DNA of 17,713 nt from Bacteroidales bacterium. Lineage in GTDB: Bacteria; Bacteroidota; Bacteroidia; Bacteroidales; UBA1402. Position numbers and translations under genes: made by a program. The DNA lies in the NCBI GenBank assembly GCA_023230125.1, contig JALNXZ010000007.1, forward strand, positions 1 to 17,713, written 5' to 3'. The notes under the pieces were generated by a model. It did not search any database, was not told the DNA's origin, and saw only the letters and a program-made list of their open reading frames with translations. Positions 1 to 7,832 of this stretch are shown here, piece after piece (position 1 is the first letter of the stretch; every line of letters starts with the position of its first letter).

Positions 1-1089
1 GAAGTATTGACAGACGTCTTACGAAACACTTTGATGATCACTTGTTTTGTTATTGTGATCATGCTTTTCATTGAATTGCTTAATTTGTTTACGCAAGGAA
101 ACTGGAGTAAATGCCTTGGGAAATATGAACCGCTACAAGTCATCATAGCGACAGTCCTGGCATTGATACCGGGCTGTTTCGGCGGATTTGCAGTGGTGGG
201 GATGTGGACACACGGAGCCATCAGTTTCGGAGCATTGGTGGCAGCTATGATCAGTTGTGTGGGTGATGAGGCTTTCGTCATGTTGGTACAGATGCCGCAA
301 AAAGCTTTTCTTCTTTTCGGTATTCTTCTGGTCATTGGCTTTATAGTAGGTATTACCATTGACAAACTAGGTATAAAAGTGGCCCGCCCGAAAGATATGG
401 ACCGACATTTGGTGGTTCACGAATATGAGCAAATGGGTTTTCACGATTTATTCGGGAACTGGAAATCAAATTTCAAACAACTGTCTTTTACCAGAGTGCT
501 TTTGATTACCGGACTTCTTCTCTTCATTTACGGTATGGCAACCGGTTTTTTTGAACATGAACATCATGTTGAAAATGAGAATGTTGCAAATGTCGTAGCA
601 CAACGCAGTTTTAGTTTACCATTGGAAGAAGCCTGGTTCAACAATATTTTCCTGATTCTGGCCATCATTGTGCTTGTCATCTTTGTTTTTGTAAATGATC
701 ACTTTTTGGAAGAGCATCTTTGGCATCATATCATCCGGCAACACGTTCCGAAGATATTCCTATGGACATTTGCGGCATTGTTGCTGATACATTTACTGAT
801 GAATTCCGTCGATATGACAGCTTGGGTGGAAAAAAATCAGCTATGGGTTTTGCTTTTTGCAGTCCTGATTGGCATCATTCCGGAATCAGGCCCTCATTTG
901 GTCTTTATTTCACTCTTTTTGGGAGGAACCATTCCGTTCAGCATTCTAATGGCTAATTCCATCACACAGGATGGACATTCGACACTACCTTTACTGGCAG
1001 AGTCTAAACGTGGATTTCTTGTTGTAAAGTCAATCAATGTTGTAATCGGTCTTGTTGTCGGTTTGGCCGGCTATTGGCTGAATTTTTAA
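1..1089 (+). CDS. Putative 10-TM heavy-metal/manganese exporter (ArsP_2-like), 5' end cut by window
   Basis: The reading frame is open from base 1, so the N-terminus lies outside the window; a TTG at base 7 is only an apparent start. Residues are numbered from that TTG. The protein is very hydrophobic, with about ten membrane segments in two halves that resemble each other. One half has IPG (54-56) followed by GDE (86-88); the other has IPE (291-293) followed by QDGH (321-324). Between the halves lies a polar region and a His/Glu-rich stretch (FFEHEHHVENEN, 181-192) that could bind metal. This matches the Bacteroidetes family usually annotated as putative manganese transporter or 10TM heavy-metal exporter. 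It would act in the inner membrane. The ion is not shown by the sequence. It ends 29 bases before ridA, so co-transcription is plausible. Family assignment is from memory of the motif pattern. Confidence 0.75.
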   Translation, partial: EVLTDVLRNTLMITCFVIVIMLFIELLNLFTQGNWSKCLGKYEPLQVIIATVLALIPGCFGGFAVVGMWTHGAISFGALVAAMISCVGDEAFVMLVQMPQKAFLLFGILLVIGFIVGITIDKLGIKVARPKDMDRHLVVHEYEQMGFHDLFGNWKSNFKQLSFTRVLLITGLLLFIYGMATGFFEHEHHVENENVANVVAQRSFSLPLEEAWFNNIFLILAIIVLVIFVFVNDHFLEEHLWHHIIRQHVPKIFLWTFAALLLIHLLMNSVDMTAWVEKNQLWVLLFAVLIGIIPESGPHLVFISLFLGGTIPFSILMANSITQDGHSTLPLLAESKRGFLVVKSINVVIGLVVGLAGYWLNF

Positions 1090-1118
1090 TGAATCTAATT
1101 CCTTAATTAATATATAAA

Positions 1119-1502
1119 ATGATGCTTAAAAAAGTTATTTCTACCAAAAATGCTCCGGCAGCCATTGGCCCATATAGCCAGGCAATAGAAGTGTCCAACA
1201 TGATTTTTGTTTCCGGTCAGATTCCCGTGAATCCGGAAACAGGAATGATAGACTCAGAGGACATTACAGGACAAACGATGCAATCTTTTAGCAATCTTAA
1301 GGCTGTTTTGGCTGAAGCCGGTTGTTCCATCGAAAATGTTGTCAAAACGACAGTCTTTTTAGCGGATATGAGTCTTTTTGAAGGGATGAACGAAGTGTAT
1401 AAGAAACAATTCACCGGAGATTTTCCTGCCAGATCGGCAGTTGCGGTAAAAGCTTTACCAAAAGGTTCACTTGTTGAGATTGAAGCAATTGCTTTCAAGT
1501 AA
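1119..1502 (+). CDS. ridA: RidA family reactive enamine/imine deaminase
   Basis: A 127-residue YjgF/YER057c/UK114 protein of normal family length. RidA hydrolyses the reactive enamine/imine intermediates released by PLP-dependent dehydratases such as threonine dehydratase, and so protects PLP enzymes; it is a cytosolic homotrimer. The N-terminus has the typical pattern with NAPAAIGPYSQA (residues 11-22). The C-terminal signature PARSAVAVKALPKGSLVEIE (103-122) contains the conserved Arg105 that binds the substrate carboxylate and the usual glutamate near the end. Two consecutive ATG codons (1119 and 1122) could both serve as start; either gives a normal N-terminus. There is no Shine-Dalgarno sequence, which is usual in Bacteroidetes. 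The gene follows the exporter by 29 bases and is convergent with rlmD. Confidence 0.95.
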   Translation: MMLKKVISTKNAPAAIGPYSQAIEVSNMIFVSGQIPVNPETGMIDSEDITGQTMQSFSNLKAVLAEAGCSIENVVKTTVFLADMSLFEGMNEVYKKQFTGDFPARSAVAVKALPKGSLVEIEAIAFK

Positions 1503-1554
1503 TTGCTTCAATTTACTTATGTTCAATACGTAATGCTATTAGGCTTTGCCTAAA

Positions 1555-1577
1555 TATTTTCAGACCATTTGAAAATA
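1555..1577. terminator. Possible bidirectional terminator hairpin between ridA and rlmD
   Basis: An 8-bp perfect stem, TATTTTCA (1555-1562) with TGAAAATA (1570-1577), encloses a 7-base loop between two convergent genes. A second small hairpin (TTAGGC-TTT-GCCTAA, 1539-1553) lies beside it. The stems are AT-rich and no long T-run follows on either strand, so terminator function is inferred mainly from position. Confidence 0.4.
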
Positions 1578-1597
1578 ATTTGATAGCAGCTTTGATT

Positions 1598-3145
1598 TTA
1601 TCCGATCCTGATTTGAAAATCTTCAGGTTCTTTGTCATTTTTTATTTCTGTTGTTGTCAAGGTATTTTCAAATGGTTTTTCTTTTCTGACCGCTCTCTTT
1701 TCAAGTAGTACTACATTCTCTACATGTTGCGTGTGTGGAAACATATCAACAGGTTGAACTTTGGTGACCTGATAATCAAAATCCAGCAAAGCCAGGTCAC
1801 GAGCCTGTGTTGCAGGGTTGCAACTTACATAGACAATACGTTCCGGCCCGGCATTGATGATGGTATTCACAACATCAGCGTGCATTCCTGTTCTGGGAGG
1901 ATCCGTGATAATGACATCCGGGCGTCCGTAAGTGTCAATGAAACTGTTGTTGAGAACATCTTTCATGTCTCCGGAAAAGAACTGAGTGTTGTTCAAACCA
2001 TTCAGCTCCGCATTGACTTTGGCATCTTCAATTGCCTCAGGAACTGATTCCACACCGATCACTGCTTTACAGAAGCGAGCTAGAAACAAAGCTATTGTTC
2101 CGGTGCCGGTGTAGAGGTCATATACCAGCTCATTGCCTTTTAAGCCCGCAAAGGAGCGTGCTACCTGATATAATACATAAGCTTGTTCTGAATTGGTTTG
2201 ATAAAAGGATTTCGGGCCGATTTTGAATTTCAGACCTTCCATTCCTTCGAAAATATGGTCGCGGCCTTTGAAGACATGGATTTCTTGATCGCCAATAGTA
2301 TCATTGGCTTTTTCATTGATGATGTATATCAAAGAGGTGATTTCCGGAAAATTTGATGATACATGTTGGAGTAATGATGCAATCTTTTCTGGTTTTTCCC
2401 GAAAAAAGACGACTATCAGCATGACTTCTCCGGTAGAAGCTGTTCTGACAATCAGATTGCGCATCAACCCTTCCTGATTTTTCAGGTTGAAGAATTCATA
2501 GTTGTTTTCAAGACAAAAAGACCTGATGGATAAGCGGATACGGTTTGATATGTCATCCTGTAGCCAACATTTCTCTATATCAAGCACCTTGTCAAACATT
2601 CCAGGAATATGAAATCCAAGAGCGTTCATCGACTCAAAGGATGCACCAGATGCCACTTCTTCATAAGTCATCCAACGTTTGTCGGAGAAGGTGAATTCCA
2701 ATTTGTTGCGATAAAATTTGGTCTTTTTGGATCCCATGATGGGATAAAAACCCTCATGGGGGTAAATACTATTTTCAACAGGTTTTTCTATATGATCCGG
2801 AAGATCAATCTTCCCAATACGAGTCAGTGCGTCATAAACTTGTTTTTGTTTGAAATTGATTTGTGCCTGATAGGGGAGTTGTTGCCATTTGCAGCCGCCA
2901 CAAACACCAAAGTGATCACAAAAAGGTTTTTCCCGATCCTTGGAATATTCGTGAAACCTGACAACTCTACCTTCAGCATATTTGTGTTTTTTACGCGTCA
3001 ACTGAATGTCAACCACATCACCGGGAGCAACATAAGGTACAAAAACGACCATGTCGTTTACCCGTGCCAAGGCTTTGCCTTCAGCAGCCACGTCAGTTAT
3101 TTTCACTGCCTCAAGTATAGGAAGCATTTTTTTATTTCTTGCCAA
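1598..3145 (-). CDS. rlmD: 23S rRNA (uracil-C5)-methyltransferase, RlmD/RumA type
   Basis: A 515-residue SAM-dependent RNA m5U methyltransferase of the TrmA/RumA family, acting on 23S rRNA (U1939 in E. coli numbering if RlmD). An N-terminal TRAM domain (about 8-66) is followed by a 4Fe-4S site with C76, C82, C85 (pattern C-x5-CGGCKW) and probable fourth ligand C193. The SAM loop is YDLYTGTGT (342-350). ITDPPRTG (413-420) is motif IV. The catalytic cysteine is C442 in VSCNPATQARD, and E476 in HVENVVLL is the likely base. It is longer than E. coli RumA (433 residues), partly through a charged tail after residue 484. The start is TTG at 3145, giving MARNKK, which fits the N-terminus I recall for Bacteroidales homologues; an in-frame ATG (codon 7, 3127) is the alternative. 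The substrate base (U1939, U747 or both) cannot be decided here. Confidence 0.92.
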   Translation of the reverse strand: MARNKKMLPILEAVKITDVAAEGKALARVNDMVVFVPYVAPGDVVDIQLTRKKHKYAEGRVVRFHEYSKDREKPFCDHFGVCGGCKWQQLPYQAQINFKQKQVYDALTRIGKIDLPDHIEKPVENSIYPHEGFYPIMGSKKTKFYRNKLEFTFSDKRWMTYEEVASGASFESMNALGFHIPGMFDKVLDIEKCWLQDDISNRIRLSIRSFCLENNYEFFNLKNQEGLMRNLIVRTASTGEVMLIVVFFREKPEKIASLLQHVSSNFPEITSLIYIINEKANDTIGDQEIHVFKGRDHIFEGMEGLKFKIGPKSFYQTNSEQAYVLYQVARSFAGLKGNELVYDLYTGTGTIALFLARFCKAVIGVESVPEAIEDAKVNAELNGLNNTQFFSGDMKDVLNNSFIDTYGRPDVIITDPPRTGMHADVVNTIINAGPERIVYVSCNPATQARDLALLDFDYQVTKVQPVDMFPHTQHVENVVLLEKRAVRKEKPFENTLTTTEIKNDKEPEDFQIRIG

Positions 3146-3169
3146 AATGATAGAATTTTAAGTTTTAAA

Positions 3170-3189
3170 ATCTGTTTGATATAACAGAT
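3170..3189. repeat. 7-bp inverted repeat in the rlmD leader
   Basis: ATCTGTT (3170-3176) and AACAGAT (3183-3189) are perfect inverted arms around a 6-base centre. They lie between the rlmD start and its candidate -7 box, so they would fall in the rlmD 5' untranslated region. It may be an RNA hairpin or a small operator; a repeat of this length in AT-rich DNA can also occur by chance. Confidence 0.35.
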
Positions 3190-3206
3190 CAATTCGATTG
3201 AGCATA

Positions 3207-3214
3207 CAAAAGTA
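3207..3214 (-). promoter_or_regulatory. Candidate -7 box for rlmD
   Basis: On the minus strand this reads TACTTTTG, a full match to the Bacteroidetes -7 consensus TAnnTTTG, about 62 bases upstream of the rlmD TTG start. I find no TTTG at the expected -33 distance, so the call rests on the -7 word and its position in the divergent intergenic region. Confidence 0.45.
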
Positions 3215-3277
3215 CTGATTTGTACCCAAAGTTCTTTTATGATTGTACAACAGCTATAAATTTTACTTGAATTTAAG

Positions 3278-3307
3278 TTTGGTTGTTAACAAAAATTTCT
3301 ATTTTTG
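3278..3307 (+). promoter_or_regulatory. Bacteroidetes-type -33/-7 promoter of ppdK
   Basis: TTTG (3278-3281) and TATTTTTG (3300-3307), separated by 18 bases, match the Bacteroidetes primary sigma factor consensus TTTG / TAnnTTTG. Transcription would begin near 3313-3315 and leave a leader of about 48 bases before the ppdK ATG at 3362. This is the best full promoter match in the window. Confidence 0.75.
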
Positions 3308-3361
3308 TCTGTATAATCAGAAAGAGATAGAGTTTATTCATTTTTAACCTTAATAATTAGA

Positions 3362-6079
3362 ATGACAACTAAAAGAGTGTACACCTTTGGTAATGGTAAA
3401 GCCGAAGGAAAAGCTTCCATGAAGAATCTACTTGGCGGAAAGGGTGCCAACCTGGCTGAAATGAATTTAATAGGCGTTCCGGTACCTCCAGGATTCACTA
3501 TTACAACAGATGTATGTTCAGAATATTTTGAATTAGGTAAAGACAATGTGGTTTCTTTGCTGAAGTCGGATATTGAAGCAGCAATTAAAGGTGTGGAAAC
3601 CTTGATGAATTCAAAATTTGGAGATGTTGAAAATCCTTTGTTGGTATCTGTTCGTTCAGGTGCCCGTGCATCTATGCCAGGCATGATGGATACTATTCTC
3701 AATTTAGGGTTGAATGATCATGTTGTTGAAGGTTTGATCCGTAAAACCGGAAATGCCCGTTTTGTTTGGGACTCCTATCGACGTTTTGTACAGATGTACG
3801 GAGATGTTGTATTAGGCATGAAACCTACTAATAAAAATGATATTGATCCATTTGAAAAGATCATCGAACATATCAAAAAAGAAAAAGGTATCAAACTTGA
3901 TACAGAATTATCAGTCGAAGATTTAAAAAAATTAGTGACCCTTTTTAAAGTAGCTGTAAAAAACCAAACAGGAAGAGATTTTCCCGAAAAATCATACGAT
4001 CAGTTATGGGGTGCCATTTGTGCCGTATTTGACAGTTGGATGAACGATAGAGCCATCTTATATCGCAAGATGGAAGGTATTCCTGCCGAATGGGGTACAG
4101 CCGTAACAGTTCAAGCCATGGTATTTGGTAATATGGGAGATACTTCTGCCACTGGAGTCTGCTTCTCTCGTGACGCTGCTACCGGTGAGGACATTTTTAT
4201 TGGTGAATATCTCATCAATGCACAGGGTGAAGATGTTGTGGCCGGTATCCGTACGCCTCAACAGATTACAAAAGAAGGATCGCAACGATGGGCTAAATTG
4301 GCAGGTATCAGCGAAAAAGATCGTTTTGAAAAATATCCTTCCATGGAAGAAGCCATGCCGAAGATTTATAAAGAACTGAATTCCATTCAGGAAAAGTTGG
4401 AAAATCATTATAAAGACATGCAGGACATGGAATTCACCGTACAGGAAGGAAAACTATGGTTCTTGCAGACTCGTAATGGTAAACGTACAGGTTCGGCCAT
4501 GGTTAAGATTGCCATAGATATGTTGCACCAAGGTTTTATTGATGAAAAGACAGCTGTCTTGCGTGTGGAACCCAATAAACTGGATGAATTGCTTCACCCG
4601 GTATTCGATAAGAAGGCAATTAAGAATGCAAAGATTATTACTAAAGGTTTGGCCGCTTCACCTGGAGCAGCATCCGGTCGCATCGTATTTAATGCTGACG
4701 ATGCTGCCGAATGGGCAAGAAGAGGTGAAAAAGTGATAATGGTCCGTATTGAGACATCTCCTGAAGACTTAGCAGGTATGGCTGCAGCTCGTGGCATCCT
4801 TACAGCCCGTGGTGGTATGACTTCCCACGCTGCCGTTGTGGCTCGTGGTATGGGTAAATGTTGTGTTTCGGGTGCAGGCAGTCTGAGAATTGATTATGCA
4901 ATCAAAGCCATGGAAGTTGGTGATATGGTCTTACATGAAGGAGATTATATTTCCTTAGATGGTTCAACAGGTGACGTATATTTTGGTTCAGTTGCTACCA
5001 AAGAAGCCGAAGTGGATGCTGATTTTGCTGAATTGATGGCTTTGGCTAATAAGTTTACGCGTATGACTGTCAGAACGAATGCTGATACACCCCATGATGC
5101 TGAAGTTGCCCGCAAGTTCGGTGCTACTGGTATCGGCCTTTGCCGTACGGAACATATGTTCTTTGAAGGCGAAAAAATCAAGGCTATGCGTGAAATGATT
5201 CTATCTGAAAATGTAGCAGGTAGACGCAAAGCTTTGGAAAAGATATTGCCATATCAGAAAGCTGACTTTAAAGGTATTTTCAAGACTATGCATGATTTTC
5301 CTGTTACTGTACGTTTACTGGATCCACCTTTGCATGAATTTGTTCCTCATGAAGAAAGAGAACAGGCCGAATTGGCAAAGACCATGGGTATTTCCTTAAG
5401 GACTATCCAACAACGTATAGACGCTTTGCATGAAGCAAATCCAATGTTGGGTCACCGTGGTTGCCGTTTGGGCAATACCTATCCTGAAATTACCGAAATG
5501 CAAACACGTGCCATTCTTGGTGCTTCGTTGGAATTGCAGGCAGAAGGTATTGTAGCTATTCCAGAAATCATGGTTCCGCTTACCGGTATACTTTATGAAT
5601 TTCTCGAACAGGAAAAAGTGATCCGTAAGACCGCAGAAGATTTGTTTGCAGAAACAGGCCGCCGTATTGATTTCAAGATTGGCACCATGATTGAAATTCC
5701 GCGTGCAGCTCTTACAGCCGACCGTATTGCCACTTCGGCTGAATTCTTCTCTTTCGGAACCAATGACCTTACTCAGATGACTTTCGGGTACAGCCGTGAT
5801 GACGTGGCAAGCTTCCTCCCGACCTATCTTGAAAAGAAAATCTTGAAAGTGGATCCTTTTCAAGTTCTCGATCAGAAAGGAGTAGGTCAACTGATCAGGA
5901 TGGCTACCGAAAAAGGCCGCTCCATCCGTCCGGACTTGAAGTGTGGTATTTGTGGTGAACATGGTGGTGAACCATCATCCGTTGAATTTTGTCATCGTGT
6001 CGGGTTGAACTATGTCAGCTGTTCTCCATTTCGTGTACCCATCGCTCGCTTGGCCGCAGCACAGGCTGCGTTGCGTTGA
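3362..6079 (+). CDS. ppdK: Pyruvate, phosphate dikinase
   Basis: A 905-residue cytosolic enzyme that interconverts pyruvate + ATP + Pi and phosphoenolpyruvate + AMP + PPi; in anaerobic Bacteroidales it works in glycolysis and PEP formation. The N-terminal part is the ATP-grasp nucleotide-binding domain (about 1-340), with GGKGANLAEMN at 22-32 and SVRSGARASMPGMMDTI near 96-112. The swivelling phosphohistidine domain contains GGMTSHAAVVARG with the phosphorylated His489. The C-terminal PEP/pyruvate TIM barrel carries LCRTEHMFF, GCRLG and, near the end, CGICGEHGG with the catalytic acid Cys864. All key residues are present and the length is normal (clostridial enzyme 874, Bacteroidales forms slightly longer). 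The single-gene transcription unit has its own promoter upstream (3278-3307) and a strong intrinsic terminator downstream (6099-6138). No Shine-Dalgarno sequence precedes the ATG. Confidence 0.98.
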   Translation: MTTKRVYTFGNGKAEGKASMKNLLGGKGANLAEMNLIGVPVPPGFTITTDVCSEYFELGKDNVVSLLKSDIEAAIKGVETLMNSKFGDVENPLLVSVRSGARASMPGMMDTILNLGLNDHVVEGLIRKTGNARFVWDSYRRFVQMYGDVVLGMKPTNKNDIDPFEKIIEHIKKEKGIKLDTELSVEDLKKLVTLFKVAVKNQTGRDFPEKSYDQLWGAICAVFDSWMNDRAILYRKMEGIPAEWGTAVTVQAMVFGNMGDTSATGVCFSRDAATGEDIFIGEYLINAQGEDVVAGIRTPQQITKEGSQRWAKLAGISEKDRFEKYPSMEEAMPKIYKELNSIQEKLENHYKDMQDMEFTVQEGKLWFLQTRNGKRTGSAMVKIAIDMLHQGFIDEKTAVLRVEPNKLDELLHPVFDKKAIKNAKIITKGLAASPGAASGRIVFNADDAAEWARRGEKVIMVRIETSPEDLAGMAAARGILTARGGMTSHAAVVARGMGKCCVSGAGSLRIDYAIKAMEVGDMVLHEGDYISLDGSTGDVYFGSVATKEAEVDADFAELMALANKFTRMTVRTNADTPHDAEVARKFGATGIGLCRTEHMFFEGEKIKAMREMILSENVAGRRKALEKILPYQKADFKGIFKTMHDFPVTVRLLDPPLHEFVPHEEREQAELAKTMGISLRTIQQRIDALHEANPMLGHRGCRLGNTYPEITEMQTRAILGASLELQAEGIVAIPEIMVPLTGILYEFLEQEKVIRKTAEDLFAETGRRIDFKIGTMIEIPRAALTADRIATSAEFFSFGTNDLTQMTFGYSRDDVASFLPTYLEKKILKVDPFQVLDQKGVGQLIRMATEKGRSIRPDLKCGICGEHGGEPSSVEFCHRVGLNYVSCSPFRVPIARLAAAQAALR

Positions 6080-6098
6080 TATAAAACAATAAACAAAA

Positions 6099-6138
6099 AG
6101 ATGGTGAACCCAGAAATGGGTTCACCGTCTGCTTTTTT
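6099..6138 (+). terminator. Strong Rho-independent terminator of ppdK
   Basis: A 13-bp stem with one G-U pair, AGATGGTGAACCC (6099-6111) and GGGTTCACCGTCT (6118-6130), surrounds the loop AGAAAT and is followed by a run of six T (6133-6138). It starts 19 bases after the ppdK stop codon and separates ppdK from the HU genes. Confidence 0.95.
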
Positions 6139-6240
6139 CTACAAAAACCTTAAACAGCTTAAAACCATACCAAAAACTTGCAAGTTTGCTCTATTTTATT
6201 TAATATCGCAATACATTCTATTTAAATAAATCTTATCATT

Positions 6241-6534
6241 TTGAAAACCAAAGATTTTGTTCAAAAAATCCAGCATAATTTGACGGTAAATCCGGAAAGG
6301 TCAGCTGAGCTTGTGGAACTTACAACATCCATTATTTCCAGGATTTTAGGTGATGGAGACGCTCTTGCTATAAAAGGTTTTGGCACTTTTGAAGTGAAGA
6401 AAAAAGAAGAACGTGTTTCAATCAATCCGGCTACAGGAAATCGTTGGATGATTCCTCCAAAATTGGTTCCAGGTTTTAAGCCGGGAACAACATTGAAGGA
6501 AAAATTAAAAACCTATTCCGGCCATGAACAATAA
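6241..6534 (+). CDS. HU/IHF family DNA-binding protein (small, classical form)
   Basis: A 97-residue nucleoid protein of the HU/IHF family; such proteins dimerise, bend DNA and organise the chromosome in the cytoplasm. The family core is visible: GFGTFEVKKKEERVSINPATG (46-66) with the proline at 63 that normally intercalates at the arm tip, then IPPKLVPGFKPG (71-82), the conserved end of the DNA-binding saddle. The start is TTG at 6241: the frame closes with a TAA at 6223-6225, no ATG lies between, and the first internal methionine (70) is too far in. The gene overlaps the next HU gene by 11 bases (6524-6534), which implies translational coupling and possibly a heterodimeric pair. It lacks the Ile/Val-rich N-terminus of hupA-type proteins, so I give no symbol. 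Confidence 0.9.
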   Translation: MKTKDFVQKIQHNLTVNPERSAELVELTTSIISRILGDGDALAIKGFGTFEVKKKEERVSINPATGNRWMIPPKLVPGFKPGTTLKEKLKTYSGHEQ

Positions 6535-7699
6535 ACTGTTATTTCAAAATTTGACGGATCAACTTTCCCAATCAGGGAAATTGAAGAAAAAAGATGCAGA
6601 AGAATTCTTAAGAGCATTTTTCAAGGTCATTGAAGATTCACTTTTTGAGGGTGAAACAGTAAAAATTCAAGGATTAGGAACGTTTAAGCTATTGAAGGTC
6701 GAATCCCGTAAAAGTGTGAATGTTTCAACGGGCGAAGAATTCGAAATCAAAGAACATTACAAGATCTCATATTCTCCTGATAATACCCTGAAGAAGATTG
6801 TAAATGAGCCTTTATCTTACTTGGAACCCGTCGAACTGGATGGACCCTCTGCGAAAAAAGAACCTACCGTGCGAAATAGTCGCGTGGAAAAGAACAGATC
6901 TGATGATGAAAATGATGTCATAGATGCAAAAGAAAAAGAAGAAAAATTTAAAATAGGGACTGTTAAACCAAGTGAAACACAACATAAAATTATGCCACAA
7001 AACAAAAGCGACTTAAGAACATCAAACAAAGAGCAAAAAAATGGAACGCGACAATCCGTGAATGGATCTAGAAAAAGATCAGGAAGACCGGTTGAATCCA
7101 AGAATTCAGGTAGTTTTTTTCGGGTATTCCTAATTTTGATTGTGCTGGCATTGGCAGCATGGGCTATTCTGTCCAATTATTCTGCTAAAAAAGAAAATGA
7201 CCATAAACTAAAAGAACTAGCTATCATTGATGCTGACACTTCATTTGAAGATACTCCGCTTGAAGAATTTGAAACCGTTATTCAAGATTCTTTAAAACTC
7301 GAAGCTGAAATTGCTGCAAAGATAGAATCTTTAGCAGTAGTGGAAAAAAACGGCGGTGTCAAAAATTTGGCATCAAAACCAACATCGGTTGCCACAATCA
7401 AACCAAAAGTGACAACCAAAGGTAGCATAAGTGAATCTGAATCGGATTTTCCAGCCTATGTCAAACTTAAACAAGGAGAGATGCTTACCGTTCTGTCCTT
7501 GAAATATTATGGACACAAAGCCTTTTGGGTATACATCTATGCAGCCAATATGGATGTCATTAAAGATCCGAACCACATCCCACTCGGAACAAGAATCAAA
7601 ATTCCAAAACCGAATAGCTCCGTTATCAATGCCAATGACCCGGATTGTATAGCAAAAGCAAAGGCTCTTCAGACCAAAATATTGTCAAGAAAAGAATAA
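6524..7699 (+). CDS. Membrane-spanning HU-domain protein with C-terminal LysM domain
   Basis: A 391-residue protein of unusual architecture. Residues 1-95 form an HU/IHF-like domain (KIQGLGTFKLLKVESRKSVN at 47-66), but the arm-tip proline of classical HU is replaced (NVSTG, 66-70). A charged, low-complexity linker (about 105-195) rich in Lys, Glu and Arg follows. A single transmembrane helix lies at about 198-217, with basic GSRKRSGRP just before it, so by the positive-inside rule the HU domain is cytosolic and the rest is outside the inner membrane. After an acidic stretch (230-270) comes a LysM domain at 311-362 (YVKLKQGEMLTVLSLKYYGH ... IPLGTRIKIPKP), a fold that binds peptidoglycan glycans. 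The gene overlaps the preceding HU gene by 11 bases. A role linking DNA to the cell wall is inference from topology. Similar HU-LysM proteins occur in Bacteroidetes, but I know of no assigned function. Confidence 0.88.
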   Translation: MNNKLLFQNLTDQLSQSGKLKKKDAEEFLRAFFKVIEDSLFEGETVKIQGLGTFKLLKVESRKSVNVSTGEEFEIKEHYKISYSPDNTLKKIVNEPLSYLEPVELDGPSAKKEPTVRNSRVEKNRSDDENDVIDAKEKEEKFKIGTVKPSETQHKIMPQNKSDLRTSNKEQKNGTRQSVNGSRKRSGRPVESKNSGSFFRVFLILIVLALAAWAILSNYSAKKENDHKLKELAIIDADTSFEDTPLEEFETVIQDSLKLEAEIAAKIESLAVVEKNGGVKNLASKPTSVATIKPKVTTKGSISESESDFPAYVKLKQGEMLTVLSLKYYGHKAFWVYIYAANMDVIKDPNHIPLGTRIKIPKPNSSVINANDPDCIAKAKALQTKILSRKE

Positions 7700-7760
7700 C
7701 CACTTTTACCATTATTTATGATCCCTGTTCAATCATTACCAAATAATGCAATGAAAGGGA
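7700..7760. repeat. Inverted repeats downstream of the HU-LysM gene
   Basis: CATTATTT (7710-7717) and AAATAATG (7741-7748) are perfect 8-bp inverted arms with a 23-base spacing. A competing imperfect stem has TCCCT (7722-7726) pairing with AGGGA (7756-7760), extended inwards with bulges. Either may end the HU transcript, but no T-run follows, so this is not a convincing intrinsic terminator. Confidence 0.35.
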
Positions 7761-7776
7761 AAAATTCAACTTTATT

Positions 7777-7829
7777 AGGATAGGCTTAATTTTTTTTAAC
7801 GGGATAAACTGTTAAATGAAGCCTATCCT
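7777..7829. repeat. Perfect 11-bp inverted repeat with nested repeat at the Bat operon promoter
   Basis: AGGATAGGCTT (7777-7787) and AAGCCTATCCT (7819-7829) are exact inverted copies separated by 31 bases. Inside are eight consecutive T (7790-7797) and a nested perfect pair, TTAAC (7796-7800) and GTTAA (7811-7815). The right arm sits immediately upstream of the candidate -7 box at 7833-7840. It could be an operator, or a long-looped terminator of the HU transcript, or both. Confidence 0.75.
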
Positions 7830-7832
7830 GTT

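Noticed and set aside
720..956. Small open frame inside the exporter gene
   Set aside because: It overlaps the transmembrane-coding frame in another phase and has no start signal or family features.
2609..3184. 191-codon open frame on the plus strand opposite rlmD
   Set aside because: The minus-strand frame encodes a complete RlmD with all motifs; the plus-strand product has no family features.
5396..5962. 188-codon open frame on the minus strand inside ppdK
   Set aside because: It is antisense to a PPDK region with intact catalytic motifs and shows no recognisable domain; a shadow of the real gene.
6139..6240. Promoter for the HU gene pair
   Set aside because: A TTTG at 6185-6188 exists but no TAnnTTTG word follows at a workable distance; a promoter must be somewhere here, but I could not place it.
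7777..7829. Invertible promoter of the Bacteroides phase-variation type
   Set aside because: The arms are only 31 bases apart, far shorter than known invertible promoter segments, the -7 box lies outside the repeat, and no invertase gene is nearby.
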